Shown here one piece after another: positions 16,700-24,982 of a DNA stretch of 33,436 nt. Source of the stretch: Staphylococcus ureilyticus (GTDB lineage: Bacteria > Bacillota > Bacilli > Staphylococcales > Staphylococcaceae); the NCBI RefSeq assembly GCF_002902235.1, contig NZ_PPRL01000053.1, positions 1 to 33,436 of the forward strand, written 5' to 3'. A model generated the notes under the pieces. The model worked only from the letters and a program-made list of their open reading frames with translations. It was not told where the DNA came from and searched no databases. The position numbers and the translations under genes were made by a program. How positions within the stretch are numbered: the first letter of the stretch is position 1; every line of letters starts with the position of its first letter.

Positions 16700-17017
16700 G
16701 TTTTATGTCATTTAGGAGTTCGTTACACAATGATAGTGCTTAGTTACGATATTAGTACCAATTCAGTCATTTGTTCAAATTATTGCAGCTATTGAACGGT
16801 TATTTTAGTGAAAACTTATTATCTTTCTCAAATTCATTAACTTAATATAACAAATGGATTATTATATTATATAAAATTCATTATTTTGTGAATTTATTCA
16901 CAAATATTTCATAAAAGTCTGTTTTTTGCCATTGTAAGTGTTTTCACAAAGTTTTATGATGTGGTTGGAAATAAAAAATGATAGATATCAATGAAAAATA
17001 GAAAGAGGTTTGAGGAA
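16700..17017. other. Promoter region of the pfoR-sdaAB-sdaAA operon
   Basis: 318 bases without a gene. It holds a probable cre site (separate entry) and AT-rich stretches suited to a sigma-A promoter, but I cannot fix -35/-10 positions. Confidence 0.45.
16933..16946. promoter_or_regulatory. Probable cre (CcpA) site
   Basis: tgtaagtgttttca fits the cre consensus TGWAANCGNTNWCA with a single mismatch (T for C at position 7). It is 72 bases before the pfoR start codon, a position suited to catabolite repression of serine breakdown. Confidence 0.55.
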
Positions 17018-18052
17018 ATGGATATTATTTTAGGTGTAGGAACGCTACTCATTGTATTGTTAGCTATGACGTTATTTTTAAATTTTGCACCTTATGGTAA
17101 GAAAGGGCTACAAGCATTGTCGGGTGCTGCCTGTGCAACATTCTTACCACAAGCATTTTTAAGTTATGCCATTGGTGGCGTCTTTGACATTAAGTTTTTG
17201 CAGGAAATTGGTGACTTAGCCGGTAGTTTAAGTGGTGTAGCAGTCGGTTTTCTTACTTGTTTAAAATTAGGTGTCTCGCCAGTTTTTGCTGTAATCGTTG
17301 GTTTAGTACTTCACGATTTTAAATTATTACCCGCTTTTTTAGCTGCTTATTTGGTTTCATTTGCTATTAAATTTTTAGAAAAAAAAGTCCCAGAGGGCTT
17401 AGATTTAATAACTGTAATTTTATTTGCTCCTGCTGTTTCTTTCCTTCTTGCAAGTATTATGAGCCCAGGTGTTATCGCTTTATTAAAACAAATTGGTAGT
17501 GCCGTGACAGCTGTTGGTGACAACAATCCTTATGTATTAGCAATTATTTTAGGTCTTATTATTCCTGTTACAGGTATGACACCACTTAGTTCCATGGTAT
17601 TAACAAGCTTATTAGGACTAACTGGTTTGCCTATGGCGATTGGTGCACTGACATGTACAGGTAGCTCATTTGTCAATTTCATTATGTTTAAACAATTAAA
17701 AATAGGTAACGCTTCCAAAGCTTTCGCTGTTGCAGTTGAACCATTAACCCAAATAGATATTATTGCGAAGTATCCTTTGCAACTCTATGGTACTAATGCA
17801 CTTATTGGTGTTGTAAACGCATGTATCGTCACATTTAGTGGATTAGTAATCAATGTGACAGGTATGGCGACGCCAATTGCCGGTGCTATTGTATTGTTTG
17901 GATTTAATGACCCGATTAAATCTGTGATTACGATTATTACGGTATCAATTACTAGTATTTTATTAAGTCTAGTTATAGGAAAAATGATTAATAAATTTAA
18001 TATGACTAGCTTGAATTTCAATCTACCTAGAATGAAAAAACAGACCAATTAA
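17018..18052 (+). CDS. pfoR: PfoR-like EIIC-type membrane protein
   Basis: The 344-residue protein has about ten membrane helices and motifs of the PTS_EIIC_2 family (GAACATFLPQAFLSYAIGGV, then GMTPLSSMVLTSLLGLTGLP, CTGSSFVNF, and GATPIAGAIV-type GMATPIAGAIVLFGFNDP). These proteins resemble sugar-PTS membrane subunits but lack EIIA/B domains; in staphylococci and clostridia the annotation is PfoR, and it precedes serine dehydratase genes. Here too it is followed directly by sdaAB, so a serine or related solute transporter is a reasonable inference. Start taken at the ATG nine bases after agagg; an earlier ATG at 16991 has no good site. Confidence 0.82.
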   Translation: MDIILGVGTLLIVLLAMTLFLNFAPYGKKGLQALSGAACATFLPQAFLSYAIGGVFDIKFLQEIGDLAGSLSGVAVGFLTCLKLGVSPVFAVIVGLVLHDFKLLPAFLAAYLVSFAIKFLEKKVPEGLDLITVILFAPAVSFLLASIMSPGVIALLKQIGSAVTAVGDNNPYVLAIILGLIIPVTGMTPLSSMVLTSLLGLTGLPMAIGALTCTGSSFVNFIMFKQLKIGNASKAFAVAVEPLTQIDIIAKYPLQLYGTNALIGVVNACIVTFSGLVINVTGMATPIAGAIVLFGFNDPIKSVITIITVSITSILLSLVIGKMINKFNMTSLNFNLPRMKKQTN

Positions 18053-18064
18053 GGAGAGAGAAGA

Positions 18065-18742
18065 ATGGCAAGAAAACAAGATTATCAAAGTGCTTTTGAT
18101 GTTATTGGTCCTATTATGATGGGCCCATCTAGTTCTCACACTGCAGGTGCAGTGAAAATAGGCAATGCTGCGCGAACAGTATTACAGTCTGAACCTCAAA
18201 AGATTGTGATTCATTATTATGAATCATTTGCCTCCACGCACAAGGGTCACGGAACAGATTTAGCAATTATTGGTGGGTCAATGGGTTTCAGCACATTTGA
18301 TGAGCGAATTAAAGACGCTATCACATTTGCGGAAGCACAAAATATTGATATAGAAATTATAGAAGAAACAAGTGCTAGCTTGGGTGAACATCCGAACTGT
18401 GCATTAATTAAATTAGATGGTAATGGAAGACATGTAGAAATTAATGGTATTTCAATTGGTGGAGGTACAATTAAAATTAAAAGTATCCACGTGGATGGGC
18501 TTTGTATCCTCATGCATCATGCATTGCCTATTTTGGTTGTAGATGGAGAAGCTAATATTTCTTTAATTAACCATTTGATTAATGACTTGATTGAGTATGA
18601 AGTAGATATTAATGAAGAAATTAAAACAATTAATAATGACAAATGTTTATTGGCATTACATCTAAATAAAGCTTTAGATATAGATAGTTTAAGTAAATTA
18701 CGTGAGAAATATAAAGAATTAAATTTTTCATATATTTGTTAG
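18065..18742 (+). CDS. sdaAB: L-serine dehydratase beta subunit
   Basis: The 225-residue subunit contains the SDH beta signature FDVIGPIMMGPSSSHTAGAV (residues 12-31), the FESF-type segment YYESFASTHKGHGTD and the EHPNCALI/GGGTIKI region, followed by an ACT-like C-terminal domain that includes the ILVVDGEANIS strand. Together with the alpha subunit it forms the iron-sulfur enzyme that deaminates L-serine to pyruvate and ammonia. The start follows the pfoR stop by 12 bases with aaggaga as ribosome-binding site. Confidence 0.94.
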   Translation: MARKQDYQSAFDVIGPIMMGPSSSHTAGAVKIGNAARTVLQSEPQKIVIHYYESFASTHKGHGTDLAIIGGSMGFSTFDERIKDAITFAEAQNIDIEIIEETSASLGEHPNCALIKLDGNGRHVEINGISIGGGTIKIKSIHVDGLCILMHHALPILVVDGEANISLINHLINDLIEYEVDINEEIKTINNDKCLLALHLNKALDIDSLSKLREKYKELNFSYIC

Positions 18743-18754
18743 AGGAGTGGCAAT

Positions 18755-19645
18755 ATGTATCATTCAATGCGAGAAATTATAGATTATGCAGTGGCACAGA
18801 ACACAACATTTGCTGAAATGATGATTCATGAGGAGATGGAATTAAAAGGGATTTCAAGGGATGAAGTTCGTGCATTAATGAAACAAAATCTTGATGTTAT
18901 GAGAGAAGCTTTAGAAAAAGGACTTTCTGGAGATGGTGTAAAAAGTGTGACAGGTTATACTGGACATGATGCAGTGAAACTAGATCGATATAATGAAGAT
19001 TACCATGCTTTATCTGGACATGATATGGTAGAAGCTTTAAAAGGTGCAATATCGACAAATGAAGTGAATGCTGCGATGGGTATCATTTGTGCAACACCAA
19101 CTGCTGGTTCATCAGGTACAATACCAGGCATATTATTCAAGTTAGAAAAAACACACGGTTTAACAGAAGCGCAGATGATTGATTTTTTATTTGCTGCAGC
19201 ACTATGTGGCAAAATTATCGCAAACAATGCAAGTGTGGCAGGTGCTATTGGTGGATGTCAGGCAGAGGTGGGATCAGCCTCAGCAATTGCAGCAGCTGCA
19301 GCAGTTGAGATATTTGGTGGAACACCTGAAGAAAGTGGTCATGCGATGGCATTAGCTATCAGTAATTTATTAGGGTTAGTTTGTGACCCTGTGGCAGGGT
19401 TAGTTGAAATACCTTGTGTTATGCGTAATGCTATTGGTTCAGGCAATGGTTTAATCTCAGCTGATTTAGCGTTAGCTGGAATAAAAAGTAGAATTCCAGT
19501 AGACGAAGTGATAGAGGCGATGGATAGAGTAGGACGTAACTTGCCGGCATCGTTGAGAGAAACTGGACTGGGAGGTCTAGCTGGAACGCCAACTGGAGAA
19601 GCAATAAAGAAAAAAATATTTGGACAAACAAGTGTTGAATCTTAA
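18755..19645 (+). CDS. sdaAA: L-serine dehydratase alpha subunit, iron-sulfur dependent
   Basis: The 296-residue catalytic subunit holds the cysteines expected for the [4Fe-4S] cluster and active site: MGIICATPTAGSSGTIPG, ALCGKIIANNASVAGAIGG, GCQAEVGSASAIAAAA and LVCDPVAGLVEIPC. The closing ETGLGGLAGTPTG motif is typical. It binds serine at the labile iron of the cluster and produces pyruvate. The gene follows sdaAB by 12 bases (gaggag site). The PfoR-AB-AA arrangement equals the serine-catabolic operon I recall elsewhere in the S. aureus chromosome, so its position beside nfrA is unlike that species. Confidence 0.95.
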   Translation: MYHSMREIIDYAVAQNTTFAEMMIHEEMELKGISRDEVRALMKQNLDVMREALEKGLSGDGVKSVTGYTGHDAVKLDRYNEDYHALSGHDMVEALKGAISTNEVNAAMGIICATPTAGSSGTIPGILFKLEKTHGLTEAQMIDFLFAAALCGKIIANNASVAGAIGGCQAEVGSASAIAAAAAVEIFGGTPEESGHAMALAISNLLGLVCDPVAGLVEIPCVMRNAIGSGNGLISADLALAGIKSRIPVDEVIEAMDRVGRNLPASLRETGLGGLAGTPTGEAIKKKIFGQTSVES

Positions 19646-19735
19646 AAAGTAAAGATATATCCATTGAAGGTATTGAAAAATTAAATTGAAAAAATACATG
19701 TTTCCCACTAAACTAAATTAAAAGAGGTGGGAGAC

Positions 19736-19915
19736 ATGTTACTGAAGTTAGGGATTATTTTTATTGTGTTTGTTATAAATAGTATCGTGACGTATTACTT
19801 AACTACGAACGGTACATGGGTCAACCTATTGTTGAAATCATTATCGCTAAGTTTGATTATTGTCTTTATTTATAATTACGTAAAACTGATGATAACAATA
19901 AAACGACAAAAATAG
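19736..19915 (+). CDS. Small two-helix membrane protein, 59 residues
   Basis: Two hydrophobic helices (LGIIFIVFVINSIVTYYL and LLLKSLSLSLIIVFIYNYV) are separated by TTNGTWVN, with a basic tail KLMITIKRQK. A gaggtggga ribosome-binding site precedes the ATG; a GTG three codons earlier overlaps that site. I do not recognise the family. Confidence 0.65.
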   Translation: MLLKLGIIFIVFVINSIVTYYLTTNGTWVNLLLKSLSLSLIIVFIYNYVKLMITIKRQK

Positions 19916-19962
19916 TAATATGATTAAAATTGAATTGATAATATAGTAAAAGTATAGAAATG

Positions 19963-19997
19963 AAAAAAGGTTGGAACGACTAGCGTTCCAACCTTTA
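19963..19997. terminator. Bidirectional terminator between convergent genes
   Basis: aaaggttggaacg / cgttccaaccttt is a perfect stem with a 5-base loop, A-run on the left and a weaker T tail on the right. It is 50 bases beyond the tcyP stop on the minus strand. Confidence 0.85.
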
Positions 19998-20046
19998 ATT
20001 ATATTTATAAAAAGTGTCTAAAGTTCATAGTGTGTGATGTCTTTTA

Positions 20047-21429
20047 TTATGAACTTGTGATTTCCCCGTATTCTTTCGAATGATAAGTGTCAGTATCTAA
20101 GTTGTTTGTCAATTTAGCTGTACCTGTACCAGCAAGCATAGAGTCGTTAACGTTTAATGCAGTACGACCCATATCGATAAGTGGTTCTACTGAAATCAGT
20201 ACACCCGCCAATGCAACAGGTAAATTTAATGTAGATAATACAATGATAGATGCGAATGTTGCGCCACCACCGACACCTGCTACACCAAATGAACTAATGA
20301 CAACAATGCCTATGACAGATAAGATAAATTGTAAATTAACTTCGACACCAGCTGCCGGCGCTACCATGATTGCTAACATTGCTGGATAAATGCCGGCACA
20401 GCCGTTTTGACCAATAGAAAGACCAAATGAAGCTGAGAAGTTTGCAATACCATCTGGCACACCTAAACGATTTTTTTGAGTTTGAACATTGAGTGGTAAA
20501 GCACCAGCACTTGAACGAGAAGTAAATGCAAATAGCAATACTTCAGACGTTTTCTTAACAAATGTAACAGGGTTCAGTCCCATACCAGTTACAATGAGTA
20601 AGTGAATGATATACATTACAATTAATGCCGCGTAAGATGCGATTACAAATTTTCCTAATGTCCATATTGCACCAAAATCACTTGTAGCGATTGTATTCGC
20701 CATGATAGCTAAAATACCGTATGGAGTTAGACGTAATACAAACGTTACAATTGCCATTACGATATTATAAACGGCATCAATACCACGTTTAAGTAAGTGA
20801 CCACTTTCAGGTTGTTTACGCATTACACGTAAGAAGGCAAAGCCAACAAACGCAGCGAAGATCACTACAGCAATCGTTGATGTTGTACGCTGACCAGTGA
20901 AATCTAAGAATGGGTTACTTGGTAATAATTCTAAGATTTGTTGTGGTAGCGTGTTAGCTGTCATATCCTTAGCTTGACTTGCGATTTCACTACCTCTTGA
21001 GCTTTCGGCACTACCTAAATCAATCGTAGATGCGTCTAAGCCAAAGACAAGTGCTGAGATAATACCGATAATTGCCGCAATTGCTACAGTCCCAATTAAG
21101 AAAATGAAGATATAGATGCCAATTTTAGCAAATTTTTCTCCAATATTAATTTTAGTAAATGCGGAAACGATTGAAATAAATATTAAAGGTATAACAATCA
21201 TTTGTAAGAATGAAATATAGCCATCTCCAACTATACTAAACCAATCTGTGGTTTGTTTAGTGACCTTTGAATCCACACCGTAAATTAAATGAATAGCAAT
21301 TCCAAAGACAATCCCGATGCCTAAAGCTGTAAAGACACGTTTAGGAAACGAAACATGTCTTCTTGCCATTACATATAATCCGATAAGGAAGGCCGCAAAA
21401 ATAATGATGTTTAAAATTGTTAATAACAT
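20047..21429 (-). CDS. tcyP: L-cystine sodium symporter TcyP
   Basis: This 460-residue transporter of the dicarboxylate/amino-acid:cation symporter (DAACS) family has about nine helices. It shows the re-entrant-loop serine-rich motif FTSRSSAGALPLNVQ, the NASFGLSIGQNGCAGIYPAMLA-type segment, GVGGGATFASIIVLSTL and the late helix DMGRTALNVNDSMLAGT, all typical of the cystine-importing branch (TcyP). In S. aureus TcyP imports cystine and is controlled by CymR; I could not identify a CymR site in the leader with confidence. Alone in its transcription unit. Confidence 0.93.
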   Translation of the reverse strand: MLLTILNIIIFAAFLIGLYVMARRHVSFPKRVFTALGIGIVFGIAIHLIYGVDSKVTKQTTDWFSIVGDGYISFLQMIVIPLIFISIVSAFTKINIGEKFAKIGIYIFIFLIGTVAIAAIIGIISALVFGLDASTIDLGSAESSRGSEIASQAKDMTANTLPQQILELLPSNPFLDFTGQRTTSTIAVVIFAAFVGFAFLRVMRKQPESGHLLKRGIDAVYNIVMAIVTFVLRLTPYGILAIMANTIATSDFGAIWTLGKFVIASYAALIVMYIIHLLIVTGMGLNPVTFVKKTSEVLLFAFTSRSSAGALPLNVQTQKNRLGVPDGIANFSASFGLSIGQNGCAGIYPAMLAIMVAPAAGVEVNLQFILSVIGIVVISSFGVAGVGGGATFASIIVLSTLNLPVALAGVLISVEPLIDMGRTALNVNDSMLAGTGTAKLTNNLDTDTYHSKEYGEITSS

Positions 21430-21865
21430 AAAAACAAGACCTACACTTTCTTTTATTTAATTTATTTTGTTAAATCCGATACGCATACTAAGGATAGTAG
21501 CAAAACGAATAATATTCAAGTCAATTACTCAAAAAAATTATAAAATTTATATGACTTTATTTTTGAAGCAGAATCGGAAGGGCTATAAATCTAGGCAGAA
21601 TATGGTGTCAAGGCGTTTGTGGCTAAATTAGATAGAAATTCAATCAGGATGAAATTAAGGAAAATTTTTGATTTAGAAACTAAATGATCCATTAAAAGAA
21701 GATAATGAAGTAAACACAATTTTTGATTTAGAAAGCTGGTAGATATTTTAATACGAATTTCGATTCGAGTAATATTATAGTTCAAAGCGACCTTAGTAAA
21801 ATTAAAATAGCGCTGTAATTTTTGAATAATAGCTATATCACAAACTGTGAAATTTTATGCAAAAC
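21430..21865. other. Spacer with degenerate coding-like sequence
   Basis: Besides the tcyP leader this stretch holds a plus-strand segment at 21595-21687 reading AEYGVKAFVAKLDRNSI and RMKLRKIFDLETK, then a second one ending EDNEVNTIFDLESW near 21739. Both end in the same 17-base DNA repeat (aatttttgatttagaaa, 21663-21679 and 21718-21734). No starts or ribosome-binding sites: probably the debris of a gene. Confidence 0.4.
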
Positions 21866-21913
21866 AAAAAACGTCAATTTCTATATGATTTCAATAGAAA
21901 TTGACGTTTTTTT
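21866..21913. terminator. Hairpin terminator (shared stem with 16655-16699)
   Basis: aaaacgtcaatttctat / atagaaattgacgttttttt forms a perfect stem with A and T tails, so it works both ways. It terminates the minus-strand HTH/coiled-coil gene. Confidence 0.85.
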
Positions 21914-21949
21914 AACCAAAGACTTTTTGGCTTTGGTATCATCTTTAAC

Positions 21950-22978
21950 TTATAAATTAAAGAGGCGTGCGAAAAATCCTTTACGTTCTTCTTTGCGCTC
22001 TTCTTTAGCAAGTGGTGAAGCGTATGACGTTGTTTCTTGAGACGTGTTTGCTTGTTGTGCGTCTGACTCATTTGTAGTAGACGATGCTGATGCGGTTTCT
22101 TTGTTATGATCTGTTTGTTGTTCAGCTTCAGAAGTTTCTTTATGTGTATCTTGTTCAATTTGGTCATCTGTTTTATCGGCTGAATTTACTTCAGCAGCTT
22201 GCTTTTTAGTTTCTGAATTTGCTGTTTGTGTCGAAGGTTGTTCGCTAATTTGTGTGATTTCTTCATCGGCAGTTTGTGTTGTTACATTTTCAGAAACTGT
22301 ATTTGTATGAGCATCTGTTGTGTCAGTCGCTTTTTCAGGTGTTGCTTTCGTATTTGCTTGCTCAGTTGTATTTTCAGTGAATGCATTCGCTTCATTATTA
22401 ATTGAACTTTGATTTGTATCCACGCGTTCAGATTCGACATTAGACTTCACAAGTTCTGTTTGTTCTTTTTGGGAATCCTGAATGACACTTTGTGTAGATT
22501 TAATTTCATCTGTAGATGATTGAATTGCTTTCAGTGATTCTGTATTTTCTTCTAGTTTAGATGTAATTTGATCTTGCATTTTATGCAATTCTTGCTGTTG
22601 TTGGTGCACTTGATTAATCATTTGTCCGAGCATTTGGCGTTCGTCACGCATATTTTGAATTTCGTTACGTAAATCTTCTACGAGTAAAGACACATTTTGA
22701 TCTGAAGGTAGGTTGTTGTCATCCTCTTTGACTAATACCTGTAGAAAATCTTTTTCCTTTTCAAGTTCTTCGAAGGCTAAATCATAGCTATTTGTCTGCT
22801 TCACTTTTTCAGCAATATCTTGGAAGAGTTCAATATCCTCTTCTTGGAAATCTGTGGCTTCGCGGCCACGGTATTCGGTTTTACTAAGTTGATAACCACG
22901 TTCTTCTAAATGTTGAACGATTTTACGGACTTGCTTTTCACTTAGTTCAACACGTTGTGCAAATTCTTTAGTTAACAT
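21950..22978 (-). CDS. HTH, coiled-coil and low-complexity protein, 342 residues
   Basis: Three regions are visible. Residues 1-70 look like a helix-turn-helix (TKEFAQRVELSEKQVRKIVQHLEERGY), the arrangement of DUF3967/MerR-like plasmid-replication-associated regulators. Residues about 70-165 form a long coiled coil (NLPSDQNVSLLVEDLRNEI, heptads through MINQVHQQQQELHKMQDQI). From about 165 to 320 there is Thr/Glu/Ala/Asn/Ser-rich low-complexity sequence with many short near-repeats, and the end is basic and aromatic (RKEERKGFFARLFNL). No signal peptide. The amphipathic basic C-terminal tail might bind a membrane or partner. Start at the ATG after gaaagga; an upstream ATG at 22996 is less likely. 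Confidence 0.78.
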   Translation of the reverse strand: MLTKEFAQRVELSEKQVRKIVQHLEERGYQLSKTEYRGREATDFQEEDIELFQDIAEKVKQTNSYDLAFEELEKEKDFLQVLVKEDDNNLPSDQNVSLLVEDLRNEIQNMRDERQMLGQMINQVHQQQQELHKMQDQITSKLEENTESLKAIQSSTDEIKSTQSVIQDSQKEQTELVKSNVESERVDTNQSSINNEANAFTENTTEQANTKATPEKATDTTDAHTNTVSENVTTQTADEEITQISEQPSTQTANSETKKQAAEVNSADKTDDQIEQDTHKETSEAEQQTDHNKETASASSTTNESDAQQANTSQETTSYASPLAKEERKEERKGFFARLFNL

Positions 22979-23099
22979 AGAAATGAGTCCTTTCATAAGT
23001 GATTTTATGTATACGGACGTTTGTCTTCGGTTAGTGAAACGTCAGTCTTACCTCTATGTTAGTCTAAACTGTTTTAACAGTGATTTCAAGTGGTGTACA

Positions 23100-23765
23100 C
23101 TATGATTTACGTAAATCCATTTCTTCTAATAATGGGTAAATAATACTTCTAGAAATTCTGTTCGCAAATACATACTTTAATATATAGTTTGATTTAATAC
23201 TTGGCCCATATATGTCTTTTGTCAGTTCTATATTAGATTTGATAAACAAATCTTTAGGTAATCCTTCTGAATATCCGTCTAAATTTGGGGCTAGATAATC
23301 TAAATCATATTGTCTTTCAAAACCATGGCTAAATAAAAACTCGCGTCTGTTACTGAGCACTTGTTGCTCATCTTCTGAAACAAGTTCTGGTTCTTTAGGT
23401 ACCTCTAGCATAATAAAGTTCACATCGTGTTCATGCAATTGATTGGATAAATAATTAATTTCCTTTTCTATACGTGTCAAAGTACTTGTAATTAAATCAT
23501 CGTGATCCGGTTGGTCATTTGCAATTAAATAGATTAAAAATGCAGAATTTGTCGTCGCTTCATAGTGTGCAGTTGCTAAGCTAACAACTTTATCTGACTG
23601 TAAGCCTACTAAAAAGATATAGTCATCTTTGGTATGTTCATTTTTTAAAGATTGTTTAAATATTTGTTCATCTTCAGATAAATCAATGTCGAATTGTCCA
23701 TCATATAGTTTTAATGCTGCTTTAAATAATGGATCATCAATTGATTTGATAGTCTTAAAATCCAT
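23100..23765 (-). CDS. GNAT-like protein, 221 residues, unknown substrate
   Basis: Soluble 221-residue protein. The layout (N-terminal acceptor helix, FLVGLQSDKVVSLATAHYE strand pair, SAFLIYLIANDQPDHDDLITSTLTRIEKEI as strand plus helix, then VNFIMLEVPKEPEL) follows a GNAT fold, although the usual Q/RxxGxG/A pyrophosphate loop is not evident, so acetyl transfer is uncertain. A ggggggg-type ribosome-binding site precedes the ATG. It stands alone upstream of the coiled-coil gene on the same strand, 121 bases away. Confidence 0.65.
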   Translation of the reverse strand: MDFKTIKSIDDPLFKAALKLYDGQFDIDLSEDEQIFKQSLKNEHTKDDYIFLVGLQSDKVVSLATAHYEATTNSAFLIYLIANDQPDHDDLITSTLTRIEKEINYLSNQLHEHDVNFIMLEVPKEPELVSEDEQQVLSNRREFLFSHGFERQYDLDYLAPNLDGYSEGLPKDLFIKSNIELTKDIYGPSIKSNYILKYVFANRISRSIIYPLLEEMDLRKS

Positions 23766-23879
23766 GAATAGATGCCCCCCCAATAATAATGCGTTTATTA
23801 TAACATAGTAAATAAATGGAAATCAGTGGAAATAATTTATAAAAATATTCTATGGGTCATTTATAAAAGGAATAAAATA

Positions 23880-23932
23880 GGAGCGAGACAGAAACCACAA
23901 AATACAAAGTGATTTCCTGCGTTCGCTCCTTA
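23880..23932. terminator. Hairpin of the 'gagcgagacagaaa' type
   Basis: ggagcgagacagaaa faces a partly complementary tttcctgcgttcgctcc, the dispersed hairpin often seen between staphylococcal genes. It lies between two minus-strand genes and probably terminates the stress-protein gene. Confidence 0.6.
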
Positions 23933-24024
23933 TAAAGGTAGTCTATAATGTTAAGTAGCTATATGAAAGTATTTTGTGATCTTATTAAAATAATAGTATA
24001 TATCACACTTTACTTGAGCGTAGA

Positions 24025-24438
24025 TTAGGATTTTGGTCCTTCTGTTTCTTCTGCGTAATGCTTATCTTTAATAGCACTATTTGTATATGCAGCATTTGCT
24101 TCTTGTACTTCTTCATGAGAAGAGTTATCTTTAGTTGCAATCACGAGATAGTTATTATCAAGGATCTCTTTTTTATAACGCTCTTTATCATCATCGCTAA
24201 TATCATAATAAGCTAAAACAGTTTCTTCGCCGTCTTCGCCAGTTAAAATTTTAGCCATTTTGTCACTGAATGAGCCACTCGTTGCTGTTAGGTTTACTTC
24301 AGAATCATGTAATTCGTCAAAATGAAGTTTTGTCTTACTAATTACTGAAATTTCAGATTCAACATATCCTTCTGACAATTTTTGCTGGATAGTTGGTAGT
24401 ATTTCGTCTTTACTTTGTACGATTGTAAAATCAGCCAT
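24025..24438 (-). CDS. General-stress-protein-17M-like protein (YflT domain)
   Basis: This 137-residue acidic cytosolic protein fits the YflT/GSP17M N-terminal domain: an initial strand DFTIVQSKDEILPTIQQKLSEG, EISVISKTKLHFDEL, a glycine/serine loop then a strand VLAYYDISDDDKERYKKEIL and NNYLVIAT, as in Bacillus general stress proteins. A strong cggaggga site precedes the ATG. The role is unknown; the family is commonly in the sigma-B regulon, but no sigma-B promoter could be seen with confidence. Monocistronic. Confidence 0.75.
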   Translation of the reverse strand: MADFTIVQSKDEILPTIQQKLSEGYVESEISVISKTKLHFDELHDSEVNLTATSGSFSDKMAKILTGEDGEETVLAYYDISDDDKERYKKEILDNNYLVIATKDNSSHEEVQEANAAYTNSAIKDKHYAEETEGPKS

Positions 24439-24617
24439 TAACTGTCCCTCCGTCCACTTTTCTATTGTTTATCTAATACTTTCCCTATTAACTACTAGGT
24501 AAAACGAATATATATTTATTATATAATGAAGTGGCGTATCTGACAATCTTGATTTAAAAGTGAAGAAAACGGTTACTAACATAATTGATTATTAATAAAT
24601 CTCCTTCTTTAAAGCGC

Positions 24618-24921
24618 TTACTTATAATATTCGTGTTGAAAATCATGCCGAAATTTGCTATCATCAGTTAATAATTTATCTAACTCATATAATCTAGAGA
24701 ATATGGCTCTAGAAGTTTCTACCATGTTGCCATTAACGACATGACTATGGGTAACCAATACAATACAAAGCATTCAACTTCAATCGTTTTAAAGTTTGAT
24801 TTGGGAAATGAAGTGATTAATATATTCTTCTAAAACAATTGTCGTGTTTTCAATTTCTACATAATTAGGGAAATGAATGTTGAAGGCTATCAGTTCTTTA
24901 TAGTATTGCACGTTCACTCAT
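24618..24921 (-). pseudogene. Split coding-like remnant antisense to the xpt riboswitch
   Basis: Two consecutive minus-strand frames read as protein. The first (24917 to 24789) gives YYKELIAFNIHFPNYVEIEN then TTIVLEEYINHFISQIKL and stops; just upstream is aggatct-ATG (24921) in a neighbouring frame (MSERAI), as if one base had been lost. The second (24773 to 24618) is 51 codons from an ATG: HSHVVNGNMVETSRAIFS and RLYELDKLLTDDSKFRHDF before its stop. Together they would make a protein of about 100 residues. The guanine aptamer lies wholly within the second frame's complement. I do not know the family. Confidence 0.45.
24682..24753 (+). ncRNA. Purine riboswitch, guanine type
   Basis: The aptamer core is complete: P1 actcata (24683-24689) with tatgggt (24746-24752), P2 tctaga/tctaga with the L2 loop gaatatggc, J2/3 agtttctacc, P3 catgt-tgccattaacg-acatg and J3/1 gactat. 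The key residue is C in gaCtat, which selects guanine (adenine aptamers have T/U). It should sense guanine/hypoxanthine and, through the terminator at 24921-24957, shut down xpt-pbuX-guaB-guaA. Confidence 0.92.
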
Positions 24922-24957
24922 AGATCCTGAAACTAAGTTAGTTTAGGATTTTTTTTG
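24921..24957 (+). terminator. Attenuator terminator of the xpt operon
   Basis: atcctgaaactaa / ttagtttaggat with a run of eight T forms a strong terminator 26 bases before the xpt start. It sits about 170 bases past the aptamer, an unusually long expression platform that must contain the antiterminator. Confidence 0.85.
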
Positions 24958-24982
24958 TATAAAAAATGAGGAGGTTTTTTGA

